A stretch of 64,000 nt of DNA from Pseudomonas congelans (GTDB lineage: Bacteria; Pseudomonadota; Gammaproteobacteria; Pseudomonadales; Pseudomonadaceae): positions 282,345 to 346,344 of the forward strand of contig NZ_FNJH01000002.1 of the NCBI RefSeq assembly GCF_900103225.1. The letters run 5' to 3'. Each line of letters opens with the position of its first letter. Position 1 is the first letter of the stretch. The translations under genes and the position numbers were made by a program. Positions 9,093 through 18,624 of this stretch are shown in pieces. The notes beneath the pieces are model-generated. The model had not been told where the DNA came from, searched no databases, and was given only the letters and a program-made list of their open reading frames with translations.

Positions 9093-9525
9093 TCACTTGG
9101 GGTCAGCGCGCAGCGCGCTGTTGTATTGCGCTCTCACTGCGGGCTTGCTGGCTGGATGCTCGACAAACAAAGAGCAAATGCTGCCACATGGTCAAAACAC
9201 CATGATGGACGTCTGGAATCAAGGCACGACCGGTTCGGCCGGGAGCGCTAGTGGCCGGCAGTTGCTCGATGCGCGTTCGGAGTTACGCCGTCCAATCGAC
9301 TTAGGCGCTACCCAGCCTTTGCAGGACAGCGCGGCCTACACCCGTACCGCTCAAAACGAGATCTACAGCCAGTTCAAACGACTGCCCAATCCGGATCTTG
9401 TCATGTATGTGTTTCCGCACCTTGCGGGCTCCGATCCAGCACCAGTCCCTGGCTACACCACTGTGTTCCCTCTCTATCAGCGTGTGCAGTACGCCATGCC
9501 TGGCGAGCGGGTCGAGGACTACTGA
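9070..9525 (+). CDS. conjugative transfer lipoprotein, TIGR03751 family (TraV/VirB7-like)
   Basis: The ATG at 9070 follows AGGAG and overlaps the previous gene by 23 bases. The 151-residue product has a signal peptide ending in a lipobox GLLAGC, so it should be lipidated at the Cys and held in the outer membrane. Family TIGR03751 by position and length; it corresponds to the TraV/VirB7 lipoprotein of the core complex. The stop overlaps the ATPase start (TGATG). Confidence 0.85.
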   Translation: MPMPTWIDHLGSARSALLYCALTAGLLAGCSTNKEQMLPHGQNTMMDVWNQGTTGSAGSASGRQLLDARSELRRPIDLGATQPLQDSAAYTRTAQNEIYSQFKRLPNPDLVMYVFPHLAGSDPAPVPGYTTVFPLYQRVQYAMPGERVEDY

Positions 9526-12500
9526 TGACTCTTTTTCAACGGCTCAAAAGCCGCGCGTCCCTCAATTCAGCTACGCAGACGGATATAGCGGGCGACCCTC
9601 TGCTGAGCGAGCCTTCAGCGGTCGAACTTGAACAGCCTGAGGATGATCTGGTTGGGGATTTGAAAGCTTCAGATCAAAACGATGTGGATGCTGCCCTTGA
9701 ACGTTACCTGAAGCGACTGGAGGATCAGGGCATACCCGCGCCAGGCGATTGGAGAAACCCGAAGCAGAAGCCTGCCACGGTTGGCGACGTCGCCGCGCTG
9801 TACGACGTCAAGCCGAGCTTTGTCGACCTCCTTCCATGGATTGAGTACCTGCCAGCTGAGCAAGCGATGCTGCTTGAGGATGGCAAATCCTTGGCAGCAT
9901 TCTTCGAACTGACTCCGATCGGCACTGAAGGCCGTGATCCCGAATGGCTTCGCAAGGTGCGCGATGCCCTGGAGAACGCGCTGCAAAACAGTTTTGACGA
10001 GCTCGATACTTCACCTTGGGTTGTGCAGTTCTACGCGAAGGACGAAACCAGCTGGGATGACTACCTTCGTAACCTGCGTGAATACATCCGACCACAGGCT
10101 AAAGGCAGCCCGTTCTCGGAGCTGTATCTGGATCTTTTCAAGCATCACCTCGATGCAATCGCCAAACCTGGTGGTCTTTTTGAAGACACCACAGTTTCAA
10201 AATTGCCTTGGCGTGGCCAGCAGCGCCGCGTGCGGGTAGTCGTGTATCGCCGGGTAGTCGGTGATGCAGCGTTCCGTGGCCAAACCCCTGCCATGCACCT
10301 GGACAACATTTGTCAGCGTTTCACAGGAGGTCTGGCCAACGCCGGCATTAAAAGCAAACGGATGGACGGTTACGACATCCGACATTGGCTCCTGCAGTGG
10401 TTCAACCCTCACCCTGATCACCTGGGCACGACGCTCAAAGACTTTGATCGCTTCTTTCAACTGGTGAACAAACGCACAGAGGATGCAGGCGAGGATCTCC
10501 CACTGGTCACTGGCGACGACTTCGCCCAGGGACTCTTTTATCGAGAGCCAAAATCCGACAGTCAAAAAGGCTTGTGGTACTTCGATGGCCAGCCTCACAG
10601 AGTCATCATGCTGGATCGGCTGCGCGAAGCCCCGAAGACCGGCCACCTGACTGGCGAAACACGTAAAGGCGGTGATGCCTTGCATGCCCTGTTCGACAAG
10701 TTGCCTGAGGACACTGTGTTGGCCATCACCCTGGTCATCACACCTCAAGACGTGCTGGAGGCTCATCTTGAAAAGCTGGCACGCAAGTCGGTGGGTGACA
10801 ACCAGGCTTCACTACTGACCCGCGAAGCGGTAAACGATGCCAGGAAACTGATCGGTCGTGAGCACAAGCTGTACCGAGGCAGCATCGCCTTTTACCTCAA
10901 GGGAAATGACGAAGCACAGCTCACCGCGCGCAGCATGCAGTTGACCAACGCATTGCTGGGTGCCGGTATGGAACCCGTAGCATCTGACGACGAGGTGGCC
11001 CCGCTCAACAGCTACCTGCGTTGGCTTCCCGGGAATTTCGACGTCAATCAAAAGCGATCCATGGACTGGTACGTGCAGATGATGCTCGCCCAGCATGTTG
11101 CAAACCTGTGCCCGGTGTGGGGTCGCTCCAGTGGTACTGGGCATCCTGGCATCACGCTATTCAACCGTGGTGGAGCTCCACTGACATTTGATCCATTCAA
11201 CAAGCTGGATCGTCAGATGAATGCCCACATGTTTCTGTTCGGCCCCACAGGGGCAGGTAAGTCCGCCACGTTGAATAACCTGCTCAACCAGCTCATTGCG
11301 GTTTACGCTCCCCGCCTGTTCATCGTCGAGGCGGGTAACAGTTTCGGCCTACTCGGGGATTTCGCGAAAAAGCTTGGGTTGACAGTCAACAGGATCAAGC
11401 TGGCCCCGAACTCGGGCGTTAGCCTGGCTCCGTTCGCTGACGCCATTCGCTTGGTAAACACTCCGAGCCAGGTCAAGACCTTGGACGCTGATGACCTAGA
11501 GAGCTCTGACGAGGACATGAATGCCAAGCCCGATGAAGACGATGATGAACGGGATGTCCTCGGCGAGATGGAAATCGTAGCCCGTTTGATGATCACCGGC
11601 GGTGAGGAAAAAGAGGAAGCTCGGCTGACCCGGGCTGACCGCAGCGTAATCCGACAGTGCATCCTTGCAGCGGCCAGAATTTGCTCCGACGCCGATCGCA
11701 CCGTCCTGACGGAAGATGTCCGCAATGCGTTGCGCGCGGCCGGGGAAGACACCTCCATTCCCGAGGGCAGACGCAATCGGATGCTTGAAATGGCCGAAGC
11801 CATGGACATGTTTTGCATGGGCGCCGACGGGGAGATGTTCAACCGTGCGGGTACGCCTTGGCCTGAGGCAGATCTGACCATCGTCGACTTGGCCACCTAC
11901 GCACGTGAGGGCTACAACGCCCAGTTGTCGATCGCTTACATCTCGCTGATCAACACCGTGAACAACATAGCGGAGCGTGATCAGTACAAGGGCCGTCCTC
12001 TTGTCAACGTGACAGACGAAGGCCACATCATCACCAAAAACCCCCTCCTCGCCCCTTACATTATGAAGATCACCAAAATGTGGCGAAAGCTCGGGGCCTG
12101 GTTCTGGCTGGCAACACAGAACATGGATGACTTTCCTCCCTCAACTGCACCAATGCTCAACATGATCGAGTGGTGGATCTGCTTGAACATGCCGCCTGAC
12201 GAAGTGGAAAAGATCTCCCGTTTCCGTGAGCTCACACCTGCACAGAAAGGCTTGATGCTGTCAGCACGCAAAGAGAGCGGTAAATACACCGAAGGCGTGG
12301 TTCTTTCGAAATCGATGGAAGTCCTGTTTCGCGCTGTTCCGCCGAGCCTGTACCTGGCATTGGCCATGACCGAGCCTGAAGAGAAAAAACAGCGTTACGA
12401 CCTGATGCAGTCCATGGGTGTCGACGAGTTGGGAGCTGCCCTGGAAGTAGCTGCAGATCTCGACCGGAAACGAGGTATTGAGCCCCTGAACATTACATTC

Positions 12501-12533
12501 CCAACACCCCGTGCATTGGAGAACCTGGCATGA
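9525..12533 (+). CDS. conjugative transfer ATPase, TIGR03744 (PFL_4706) family (TraC/VirB4-like)
   Basis: This 1002-residue ATPase is the motor of the transfer apparatus. Walker A is GPTGAGKS (573-580), and a later segment with VNVTDEGHIITKNP (about 826-839) gives the DE of Walker B. An acidic insert (about 650-675, many D/E) lies between them. The N-terminal half corresponds to the TraC/VirB4 domain that docks to the inner-membrane complex. Full length is typical of the family. It starts by TGATG overlap with the lipoprotein gene and ends by ATGA overlap with the next. Confidence 0.93.
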   Translation: MTLFQRLKSRASLNSATQTDIAGDPLLSEPSAVELEQPEDDLVGDLKASDQNDVDAALERYLKRLEDQGIPAPGDWRNPKQKPATVGDVAALYDVKPSFVDLLPWIEYLPAEQAMLLEDGKSLAAFFELTPIGTEGRDPEWLRKVRDALENALQNSFDELDTSPWVVQFYAKDETSWDDYLRNLREYIRPQAKGSPFSELYLDLFKHHLDAIAKPGGLFEDTTVSKLPWRGQQRRVRVVVYRRVVGDAAFRGQTPAMHLDNICQRFTGGLANAGIKSKRMDGYDIRHWLLQWFNPHPDHLGTTLKDFDRFFQLVNKRTEDAGEDLPLVTGDDFAQGLFYREPKSDSQKGLWYFDGQPHRVIMLDRLREAPKTGHLTGETRKGGDALHALFDKLPEDTVLAITLVITPQDVLEAHLEKLARKSVGDNQASLLTREAVNDARKLIGREHKLYRGSIAFYLKGNDEAQLTARSMQLTNALLGAGMEPVASDDEVAPLNSYLRWLPGNFDVNQKRSMDWYVQMMLAQHVANLCPVWGRSSGTGHPGITLFNRGGAPLTFDPFNKLDRQMNAHMFLFGPTGAGKSATLNNLLNQLIAVYAPRLFIVEAGNSFGLLGDFAKKLGLTVNRIKLAPNSGVSLAPFADAIRLVNTPSQVKTLDADDLESSDEDMNAKPDEDDDERDVLGEMEIVARLMITGGEEKEEARLTRADRSVIRQCILAAARICSDADRTVLTEDVRNALRAAGEDTSIPEGRRNRMLEMAEAMDMFCMGADGEMFNRAGTPWPEADLTIVDLATYAREGYNAQLSIAYISLINTVNNIAERDQYKGRPLVNVTDEGHIITKNPLLAPYIMKITKMWRKLGAWFWLATQNMDDFPPSTAPMLNMIEWWICLNMPPDEVEKISRFRELTPAQKGLMLSARKESGKYTEGVVLSKSMEVLFRAVPPSLYLALAMTEPEEKKQRYDLMQSMGVDELGAALEVAADLDRKRGIEPLNITFPTPRALENLA

Positions 12534-12829
12534 GAGCCATGGATGCCCTGACTCAAAATCTGATCGACAGTCTGACCAAAATACTTCAGTGCCCGCAGGA
12601 AGACTCCCTGCTCGCATTGAAGATCTGCGCGCCGGTATTGATCGAGCACTTACAAGTCGTCAAACATGTAGCGGTAGATCGCCGAGAGATTCAGTCCCAA
12701 CTGCACAAAGCACTGGATCAGTGGCTTGAGCATCACCCTCAGCCTGAAAGCGCTCAGAAAGCTCTTCTGACGCTGCTGGATCAGGAGCTGCTGGCAAAAC
12801 AGATTCTCGACAAAGAGGCCTCCGCATGA
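12530..12829 (+). CDS. small hypothetical ICE protein
   Basis: A 99-residue, mostly helical soluble protein without signal peptide or membrane segment, held between the ATPase and the thioredoxin-like gene by ATGA overlaps at both ends. The overlaps argue strongly that it is translated. I do not recognise its family; its position suggests a small cytoplasmic helper of the transfer machine. Confidence 0.7.
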   Translation: MRAMDALTQNLIDSLTKILQCPQEDSLLALKICAPVLIEHLQVVKHVAVDRREIQSQLHKALDQWLEHHPQPESAQKALLTLLDQELLAKQILDKEASA

Positions 12830-13524
12830 AGCGACCGACGCGCCGGCAAATCCTCTACTGCATCGGTGCGGTCGCCTTGGCTATCTCACCTTTTCTGCTG
12901 ACCGAGGTGATTCAGAATAACCCTGGCGTCACAGGTGACCCCGTGGCGCCGGCAGCCGATCAGAAGAGACATAGTGGCGGATGGGTATACGGGAGCCGTG
13001 GCGCCCGTTTCACCATCGTCGAATATGCAGATCTGGAATGCCCCTACTGCAAGGATTACTTCCCACACCTTAAAGCCTGGGTTGATCAGCATCCAGACGT
13101 GAATCTTCAGTGGCACCATCTGCCCCTGACGATGCATGAGCCTGCAGCGAGCTATGAGGCTCGTTGGGCTGAGTGCGCGGGGATTGAGGGAGGCAATGAC
13201 GCTTTTTGGCTCGCAGTCGAGCTGATTTATCAGCGTACTCGGTCGAACGGTGCTGGAACTGCTGGCAATCCGCAGATCCCTGGGCTTGAAGATCGACAGC
13301 ACTTCATTGATAACTGCGCTGCGAGAAACCTGTCTGTGCAACAGGCCGTCATTAGCCAGGCTCACAAGGCGAGCCAGGGCGGCATCACAGCCACCCCTAC
13401 GCTGGTCATTAAGGACAAGCAATCTGGTCGCTCGATCAAGCTGCAGGGAGCACCTGACGGTAACGTGCTTCTTTCCGCAATAGATTGGCTGGCAGCGGGG
13501 CCGACCGCTGGTGCTCAGAAGTGA
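12826..13524 (+). CDS. DsbA/DsbG-type thiol-disulfide oxidoreductase
   Basis: The 232-residue protein has an N-terminal membrane/signal segment (about 9-27) and a thioredoxin fold with the active site CPYC (C72-C75). A cis-proline loop appears at TATPTLVI, after a helical insert, as in DsbA-like proteins. It would act in the periplasm to make or shuffle disulfides in exported transfer proteins. Thioredoxin-like genes are regular members of these transfer operons. It is the last backbone gene before the second cargo island. Confidence 0.85.
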   Translation: MKRPTRRQILYCIGAVALAISPFLLTEVIQNNPGVTGDPVAPAADQKRHSGGWVYGSRGARFTIVEYADLECPYCKDYFPHLKAWVDQHPDVNLQWHHLPLTMHEPAASYEARWAECAGIEGGNDAFWLAVELIYQRTRSNGAGTAGNPQIPGLEDRQHFIDNCAARNLSVQQAVISQAHKASQGGITATPTLVIKDKQSGRSIKLQGAPDGNVLLSAIDWLAAGPTAGAQK

Positions 13525-14198
13525 ACGCAAACGTCTTCAAAAGCGAAGTAGTGGTCAGCTCACGCCACCCTGTTCGAGGTCGGGTGTGCTGGAGCTACGT
13601 ATGGAATGGCCACTGCAACTAACCCGATCATTATGTCACCACTCACTAGTCGCGAATTTGCGATGAGACGCCCCCAAGGATGGCGCGATCATGACTCCCG
13701 ATGCTGGGCGAAAAGGTCGCATCTTTACCAGATCTTCGAGCCCGATAGCTTTGGTAGTGACTACATTGATAATGTGCCCAGCCCCATAGAAGTGTACAGA
13801 TACTGTATATTCTATACAGCCTGTAAGGATGTTCCGAAGCCGCTACCAATTCAGACGAAAAATACTGATTTTTCTGATCTGCTGCTGCACTGCACTGCAC
13901 TGCACGCAAAAATTATATGCGTACATCCCCAACTCTGAAAAGGGAGATGATAGTAAGCATCTCATCCGGTAGCTGAAGCCGGGCATGCCAGATATAAGTA
14001 CTTACCTTCATGGAAGCTTCACAGAATACTCCAACCAGGCGTGCTGAATAAGACTCCTGGTGGGCAGAATCGTGTTTGAGACAAGATTCGGACCAAAAGA
14101 GCGAATTCTGGATACGGAAAATAGTTTTCTCTTGGAGAAGCACATCCGTTGAAAATCGTGTTTACTAGCCGTCTCCATATCGTAGAAACGGATTTCCC
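13525..14198. other. 674-base non-coding leader between transfer operon and NTPase gene
   Basis: No convincing gene is present; the short open frames (for example 13606-13938) have no ribosome site or family resemblance. The stretch is more AT-rich than the transfer genes. It contains overlapping palindromes at 13795-13825. It also has a hairpin with arms GAGATG/CATCTC (13944-13949 and 13958-13963) and an 8-bp palindrome GGCATGCC near 13982. It probably holds the promoter and control sites of the downstream gene, and marks the left edge of the cargo insert. Confidence 0.5.
13795..13825. promoter_or_regulatory. overlapping palindromes (LexA-like but 17-nt) upstream of NTPase gene
   Basis: CTGTATA (13803-13809) and TATACAG (13813-13819) form perfect 7-base arms around TTC. 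A second palindrome, TACAG-ATA-CTGTA, overlaps it on the left, and CTGTA recurs at 13821-13825. The CTG-N11-CAG spacing is one base longer than a normal LexA box (CTG-N10-CAG, as at 32893). It may therefore bind a different repressor, or LexA poorly. Confidence 0.4.
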
Positions 14199-17100
14199 AT
14201 GCGAGCACTGGCTGATGGATACATCCCGGTAGACCGAACATTTCGTGAACTTGAATTTGACTCTGCTGCCAGCGATGAAACAGTGTTGACGCAGGTATTT
14301 GGCCAGGAAAGCGCGCTTCGCTGGGAAGACCTACTTCGAGAACCGCGAGTCGTTGTGTTGTCGGAAGCCGGGGCGGGGAAAACAGCTGAAATCCAAAATG
14401 CTGCCAGAAGACTTAGGAATGCAGGCAAGCACGCTTTTTTTATGCGAATAGAGTCCATCACCTCAGATCTGGAAAGTGCCTTCGAAGAAGGCACACACGC
14501 TGAGTTTCACGAATGGCTGGCAAGTGGCGAAGAGGGGTGGTTGTTATTGGACTCGGTGGATGAAGCACGATTGCGACATCCAAAGGATTTCGAGGTCGCT
14601 ATCAAGCGTCTCAGCCTAACACTCAAAAGCGTGATGCAGCAGGCCCACATCCTCATCACAGGACGTACTTCTGCCTGGAGAGTGAAAACCGACCTTATAT
14701 TGTGCCGAACTAAATTTCCTTTCCAGGTGCATAGATACGAGTCAAATGAACAGGATGCACCTGATGAGCTAGGCGTCGTATCCCGCGAAGATCCCCCTGA
14801 GCAAAATGCCGCCGCACCATTCAAAATTTTCGCGTTAGAGCCTCTAGATGGTGATCACATCACCGCATTCCTCCGTGCGAAGGAGGTCCCAGCCCCCAAA
14901 GATTTTCTTAATCAGGTTGAGCTTATGGATGCGGGCTCTCTGACAACACGCCCGCAAGACCTGATTGAACTCATCGATTACTGGAAAATTAACCACACCA
15001 TTGGCTCTCGTTACGACCTGATGCGCAGTAGCGTTGATCGTCGCTTGCAAGAGCGTGATCAGGACAGAGCACAGGCTCGATCGCTCACTCCACTGCAATC
15101 GCGAAAAGGAGCCCGGCTTGTTGCGGCGGCTGCAACGTTATGTCAGCAGTCAGCGATTCAAACGCCCGACGGGGAACACAACGATCAAGGGCTAGACATA
15201 CGAGAGATTCTTCCTTCATGGGATGATGCGAAGCGTCAGCTGCTTTTGGAGCGACCCATCTTCGACGGAGGCATCTACGGTACGGTTCGCTTCCATCACC
15301 GTTCAGTGCGAGAGTACCTGACTGCAGAGTGGCTAAGTGAGCTCCTCAAACAGGACTCATCACGCCAACAAGTAGAGAATCTATTTTTTCGAAGTCAGTA
15401 CGGGTTAGAGGTCGTGATCCCCGTGATGCGACCGGTTTTATCTTGGCTAGTGCTGAAAGACGAACGGATCCTCGACCATGTTTGTAGTCTCTGCCCCGAG
15501 GTCATATTTGAAGGCGGCGACCCCAGTCGGCTACCTCTTCCGGTTCGAATTCGTATCTTACGAGACGCTTGTAAGCAACTCTCGCGACCTGCGTATAGCA
15601 GATCAATTACTGATTTTTCATCTATCAAACGGTTTGCAGCGCCGGATCTAACTGATGAGATCAAAGCCTTGCTAATTGAGTTCGTTCATAACGAGGACAC
15701 GTCATGGTTTCTACTACTGATGGTTTGGCAAGGCCGAATGACAGGAGCAGTAGAACAGACAATGCATCTTGCACTGAACTCTCCCCTGCACGGCACTCGG
15801 GTTGCGGCGTTTCAAGCCTTGTCAGAGATAGGGTCTAAAAAAAATCGGCAGGATGTACGAACACAAATTCTTGAAGAGGTTGACGAGCTTCATCAAGAAT
15901 GGTTGCAAGAGCTAATACCTTGGCTCGAGCCTAGTGAAGAGTCGGTCAGATGGCTGGTTCGTGCGCTTGAGCAATCAGCTCCTGCAGAGCGATATATTAT
16001 TGACTCTTTGACCAGAGTGCTTTCTAAGCATTTAGCAGACTGGCCGGCCTCAATTCTAGCAAATCTAGCTATAGGGCTGCTTGAACTTCTAAATACGCCT
16101 CCATTCTTGCAGTCATTCACAACCAGTATATCTGAACGATTTCAGTGGCTGACCAACCCTACAGCCCAAATCATATTGGCACTGATCAGTAGCCGAGCTA
16201 TTTCGGCTGTAAGTGAGCCAGTGCTGTCTCTGTTGCGTAAGATCCCAATGCTCCACGAAGTTGGCGAGCTCGATTCAAGCAGAATCGTAGAGTCACTGCA
16301 GCAGCACGTAGCTAATTGGCCTGAACTGAATCAAGTATTGTTCTGGTACGACGTAGCCGAGTCGCGGGAGTACTTGAGATCTTACAGTCATGGGCTCCAA
16401 CCCCTAGTCCTTTCTTCACAGGTAGGAATTTTCGGTCATCTGTGGTCGTTTGACGAAAAAGATCTCGTATGGATATGCGGAGACATTAGAAATCGGGAGT
16501 TACCGGATGACAAATCGGTGGCGTTGACTCTGGCGTTTTCGCTTTACCGCGATAGCGGAGAGCGTAGTGATGTTTTGGAGTACATAATTTCTGCATGTCC
16601 AAGGGACGACGCTCTGGAAGCCTTGCTTCAAAACCTGATAAATCCTCCGCACAATCCCCCCCAGGAATGGGCTGTGCAGCACGAACGCCTCAGAAGAAAA
16701 GCCGCGCGTCGGGCCCTTGTGAAGGATGGCCGCAAGCGTCAATGGAGGGAACGGCTACAAGCCGAGAAAGCATTGATCAGAGCTCCTCAAGTGCCAGGAC
16801 AGTTCAACAAGTACCAATGCTATTTGCTGGAGCGGCTGAGCAGACCATCGAATGGCTCCTCCAATTGGAGCGAGAGAACTTGGCGCGATCTGACTCCAGA
16901 ATTTGGAGAAGACGTTGCATCCGCCTTCCGCGACGGCGCTGTCGAGTTCTGGCGTGAGTACAAACCTTTGCTGCGCTCCGAAGGTGCAGTTCAAAACTCA
17001 ACGCTCTACAGCGTCATATTCGGGCTGGTCGGGCTATCCATCGAAGCAAGGGAGGATGAAGGTTGGTTGAAAGCCCTCTCACACGAAGAGGCAGTCCTGG

Positions 17101-18557
17101 CCACTCGGTACGGCTTGCATGAACTCAACGGTTTCCCGGGCTGGCTGCCTGGACTCTACCGTGAATATCCAGCTGCGGTGCTGGATATATTAAACAAAGA
17201 AATCGATTTCGAGTTGACTATCAAGGAACCTAATTCAGACAGTTCTTACGTGTTGTACGATATTAGTTGGGCTGGAGAATGGTTATGGAATGGATTGGCC
17301 CAGAGCTTCATCGAGCGTCTAAGAATTACCCCGAAGAGCGTTAAACGGCTTCGCCAAATGCTGACCATAATCCAAGGTTCATCTTTGGAGCAAACGTCTA
17401 TCATCGGACTAGTGTCTCGCAAAGCGAAAGCCACAAAGGACCTAACAACAGCGCCGCTATGGTTTGCAGCATGGGTCGGCGTTGAACCTCATATGGCCAT
17501 TCCAGCACTCACCGCACGGCTATCTTCGATCCCCGATGACGCAAGTGCGACTGACTTCGCAATACGTTTCATTACCGCACTAGTCAGCAGTCGTCGAGAG
17601 CGAGCATTGGCACGCGACGCTTTTCGCACCATAGACCATATGAAAGCATTGTATTTACTCATGAATACCTATATCCATGAAGAACGTGACATTCGGCGTG
17701 CCAACTCTGGAGTTTATTCACCGGAGTTGAGAGACGACGCGCAGGATGCCCGCAATGCGTTGTTCACATTCATTCGCGATACCCCTGGCAAAGAGGCGTT
17801 CTATGCCCTATTAGAAATTTCAAAGCATCACCCCAACAGTAGCTCGCGGCCTTGGATGGCTTTGCAAGCTAAGGAAAAAGCTACACTCGACGCGAATATG
17901 GCTCCCTGGACCCCTCAGCAGGTATGCGAATTCAATGATCGGCTGGAGCGCACACCCGCAACCCATAGAGACCTATGGGATCTGACTGTGGTACAGCTCC
18001 TAGACCTTAAACATTCACTGGAAGACGGCGACTCCAGCATCGCGTCACTTCTTCAGCCAGCGTTCCAAGAAACCGACATCCGCAAATACATCGGCAACTG
18101 GTGCAGAGAGCGGTCCCGAAATCGCTACACGGTGCCTCAGGAAGAGCAACTCGCTGACGATAAGCGTCCAGACCTGCGCTTCCACGGTCAAGGCTTTGAT
18201 GCTCAGGTTCCGGTTGAACTGAAGCTTGCGGAGAAATGGAGCGGCGACCAGTTGCTGGAGCGTTTGGAAAATCAGCTGGCCGGGGACTACCTCCGCGATA
18301 TTCATTCTAAATATGGCGTCTACTTACTGGTGTATCACGGACAGAAGCCGGGGAAAAAATGGAAGCTCGACGCCGGGAAAGTTGCCGAAACTTTCGAAGA
18401 GTTAATCGAAGGACTGCAACAATACTGGAGGAAGCTCGCCCCCCAATTTCCCGAGGTTGAAGATATTGAGGTTATTGGAGTGGACCTCACCAAACGAGGT
18501 ATTCCCGCGCAAACGCCGTCCAGGAAGCGTCTCAAAAGACAGAAGAGCAAGCCTTAG
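14199..18557 (+). CDS. STAND/NACHT-type NTPase with C-terminal PD-(D/E)XK-like nuclease (candidate defence protein)
   Basis: The 1452-residue protein begins with a P-loop NTPase: Walker A SEAGAGKT (K61, T62), Walker B LLLDSVDE (D118, E122), a STAND-like ILITGRTSAW strand, and a winged-helix-like HHRSVREYL motif. This set is typical of NACHT/STAND switches. Residues of about 450-1290 are long helical repeats, likely HEAT/ARM-type, as in ligand-sensing arms. The last 160 residues contain RPD (D1325), VELK (E1340, K1342) and then NQLAGDY, the core of a PD-(D/E)XK nuclease. The start is the first ATG after an in-frame stop at 14166. It lies alone in a cargo gap in the transfer operon. Known STAND defence proteins (Avs, bNACHT) usually place the effector N-terminally; here it appears C-terminal. 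Defence function is inferred. Confidence 0.8.
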   Translation: MRALADGYIPVDRTFRELEFDSAASDETVLTQVFGQESALRWEDLLREPRVVVLSEAGAGKTAEIQNAARRLRNAGKHAFFMRIESITSDLESAFEEGTHAEFHEWLASGEEGWLLLDSVDEARLRHPKDFEVAIKRLSLTLKSVMQQAHILITGRTSAWRVKTDLILCRTKFPFQVHRYESNEQDAPDELGVVSREDPPEQNAAAPFKIFALEPLDGDHITAFLRAKEVPAPKDFLNQVELMDAGSLTTRPQDLIELIDYWKINHTIGSRYDLMRSSVDRRLQERDQDRAQARSLTPLQSRKGARLVAAAATLCQQSAIQTPDGEHNDQGLDIREILPSWDDAKRQLLLERPIFDGGIYGTVRFHHRSVREYLTAEWLSELLKQDSSRQQVENLFFRSQYGLEVVIPVMRPVLSWLVLKDERILDHVCSLCPEVIFEGGDPSRLPLPVRIRILRDACKQLSRPAYSRSITDFSSIKRFAAPDLTDEIKALLIEFVHNEDTSWFLLLMVWQGRMTGAVEQTMHLALNSPLHGTRVAAFQALSEIGSKKNRQDVRTQILEEVDELHQEWLQELIPWLEPSEESVRWLVRALEQSAPAERYIIDSLTRVLSKHLADWPASILANLAIGLLELLNTPPFLQSFTTSISERFQWLTNPTAQIILALISSRAISAVSEPVLSLLRKIPMLHEVGELDSSRIVESLQQHVANWPELNQVLFWYDVAESREYLRSYSHGLQPLVLSSQVGIFGHLWSFDEKDLVWICGDIRNRELPDDKSVALTLAFSLYRDSGERSDVLEYIISACPRDDALEALLQNLINPPHNPPQEWAVQHERLRRKAARRALVKDGRKRQWRERLQAEKALIRAPQVPGQFNKYQCYLLERLSRPSNGSSNWSERTWRDLTPEFGEDVASAFRDGAVEFWREYKPLLRSEGAVQNSTLYSVIFGLVGLSIEAREDEGWLKALSHEEAVLATRYGLHELNGFPGWLPGLYREYPAAVLDILNKEIDFELTIKEPNSDSSYVLYDISWAGEWLWNGLAQSFIERLRITPKSVKRLRQMLTIIQGSSLEQTSIIGLVSRKAKATKDLTTAPLWFAAWVGVEPHMAIPALTARLSSIPDDASATDFAIRFITALVSSRRERALARDAFRTIDHMKALYLLMNTYIHEERDIRRANSGVYSPELRDDAQDARNALFTFIRDTPGKEAFYALLEISKHHPNSSSRPWMALQAKEKATLDANMAPWTPQQVCEFNDRLERTPATHRDLWDLTVVQLLDLKHSLEDGDSSIASLLQPAFQETDIRKYIGNWCRERSRNRYTVPQEEQLADDKRPDLRFHGQGFDAQVPVELKLAEKWSGDQLLERLENQLAGDYLRDIHSKYGVYLLVYHGQKPGKKWKLDAGKVAETFEELIEGLQQYWRKLAPQFPEVEDIEVIGVDLTKRGIPAQTPSRKRLKRQKSKP

Positions 18558-18602
18558 CGCAAGTACTTGAACTCTGAATTCAAAGATTCCTAAATGCCAA
18601 AT

Positions 18603-18624
18603 GCAGGCAGGGTTCCATGCCTGC
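18603..18624. other. hairpin downstream of NTPase gene
   Basis: Perfect 7-base arms GCAGGCA and TGCCTGC flank an 8-base loop, 46 bases after the NTPase stop. There is no T-tract, so it is at best a weak or factor-dependent terminator. The rest of 18558-18838 holds nothing I can name. Confidence 0.35.

Noticed and set aside
13521..13622. Short frame starting at GTG after the DsbA-like gene
   Set aside because: About 33 codons with no family resemblance; could not be tied to RadC or other expected genes.
13803..13819. True LexA box at the STAND promoter
   Set aside because: The spacing is CTG-N11-CAG, one base too long, so it is reported only as LexA-like.
13606..13938. 110-codon open frame in the STAND leader
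   Set aside because: No ribosome site, odd composition and no recognisable family; the palindrome cluster lies inside it.
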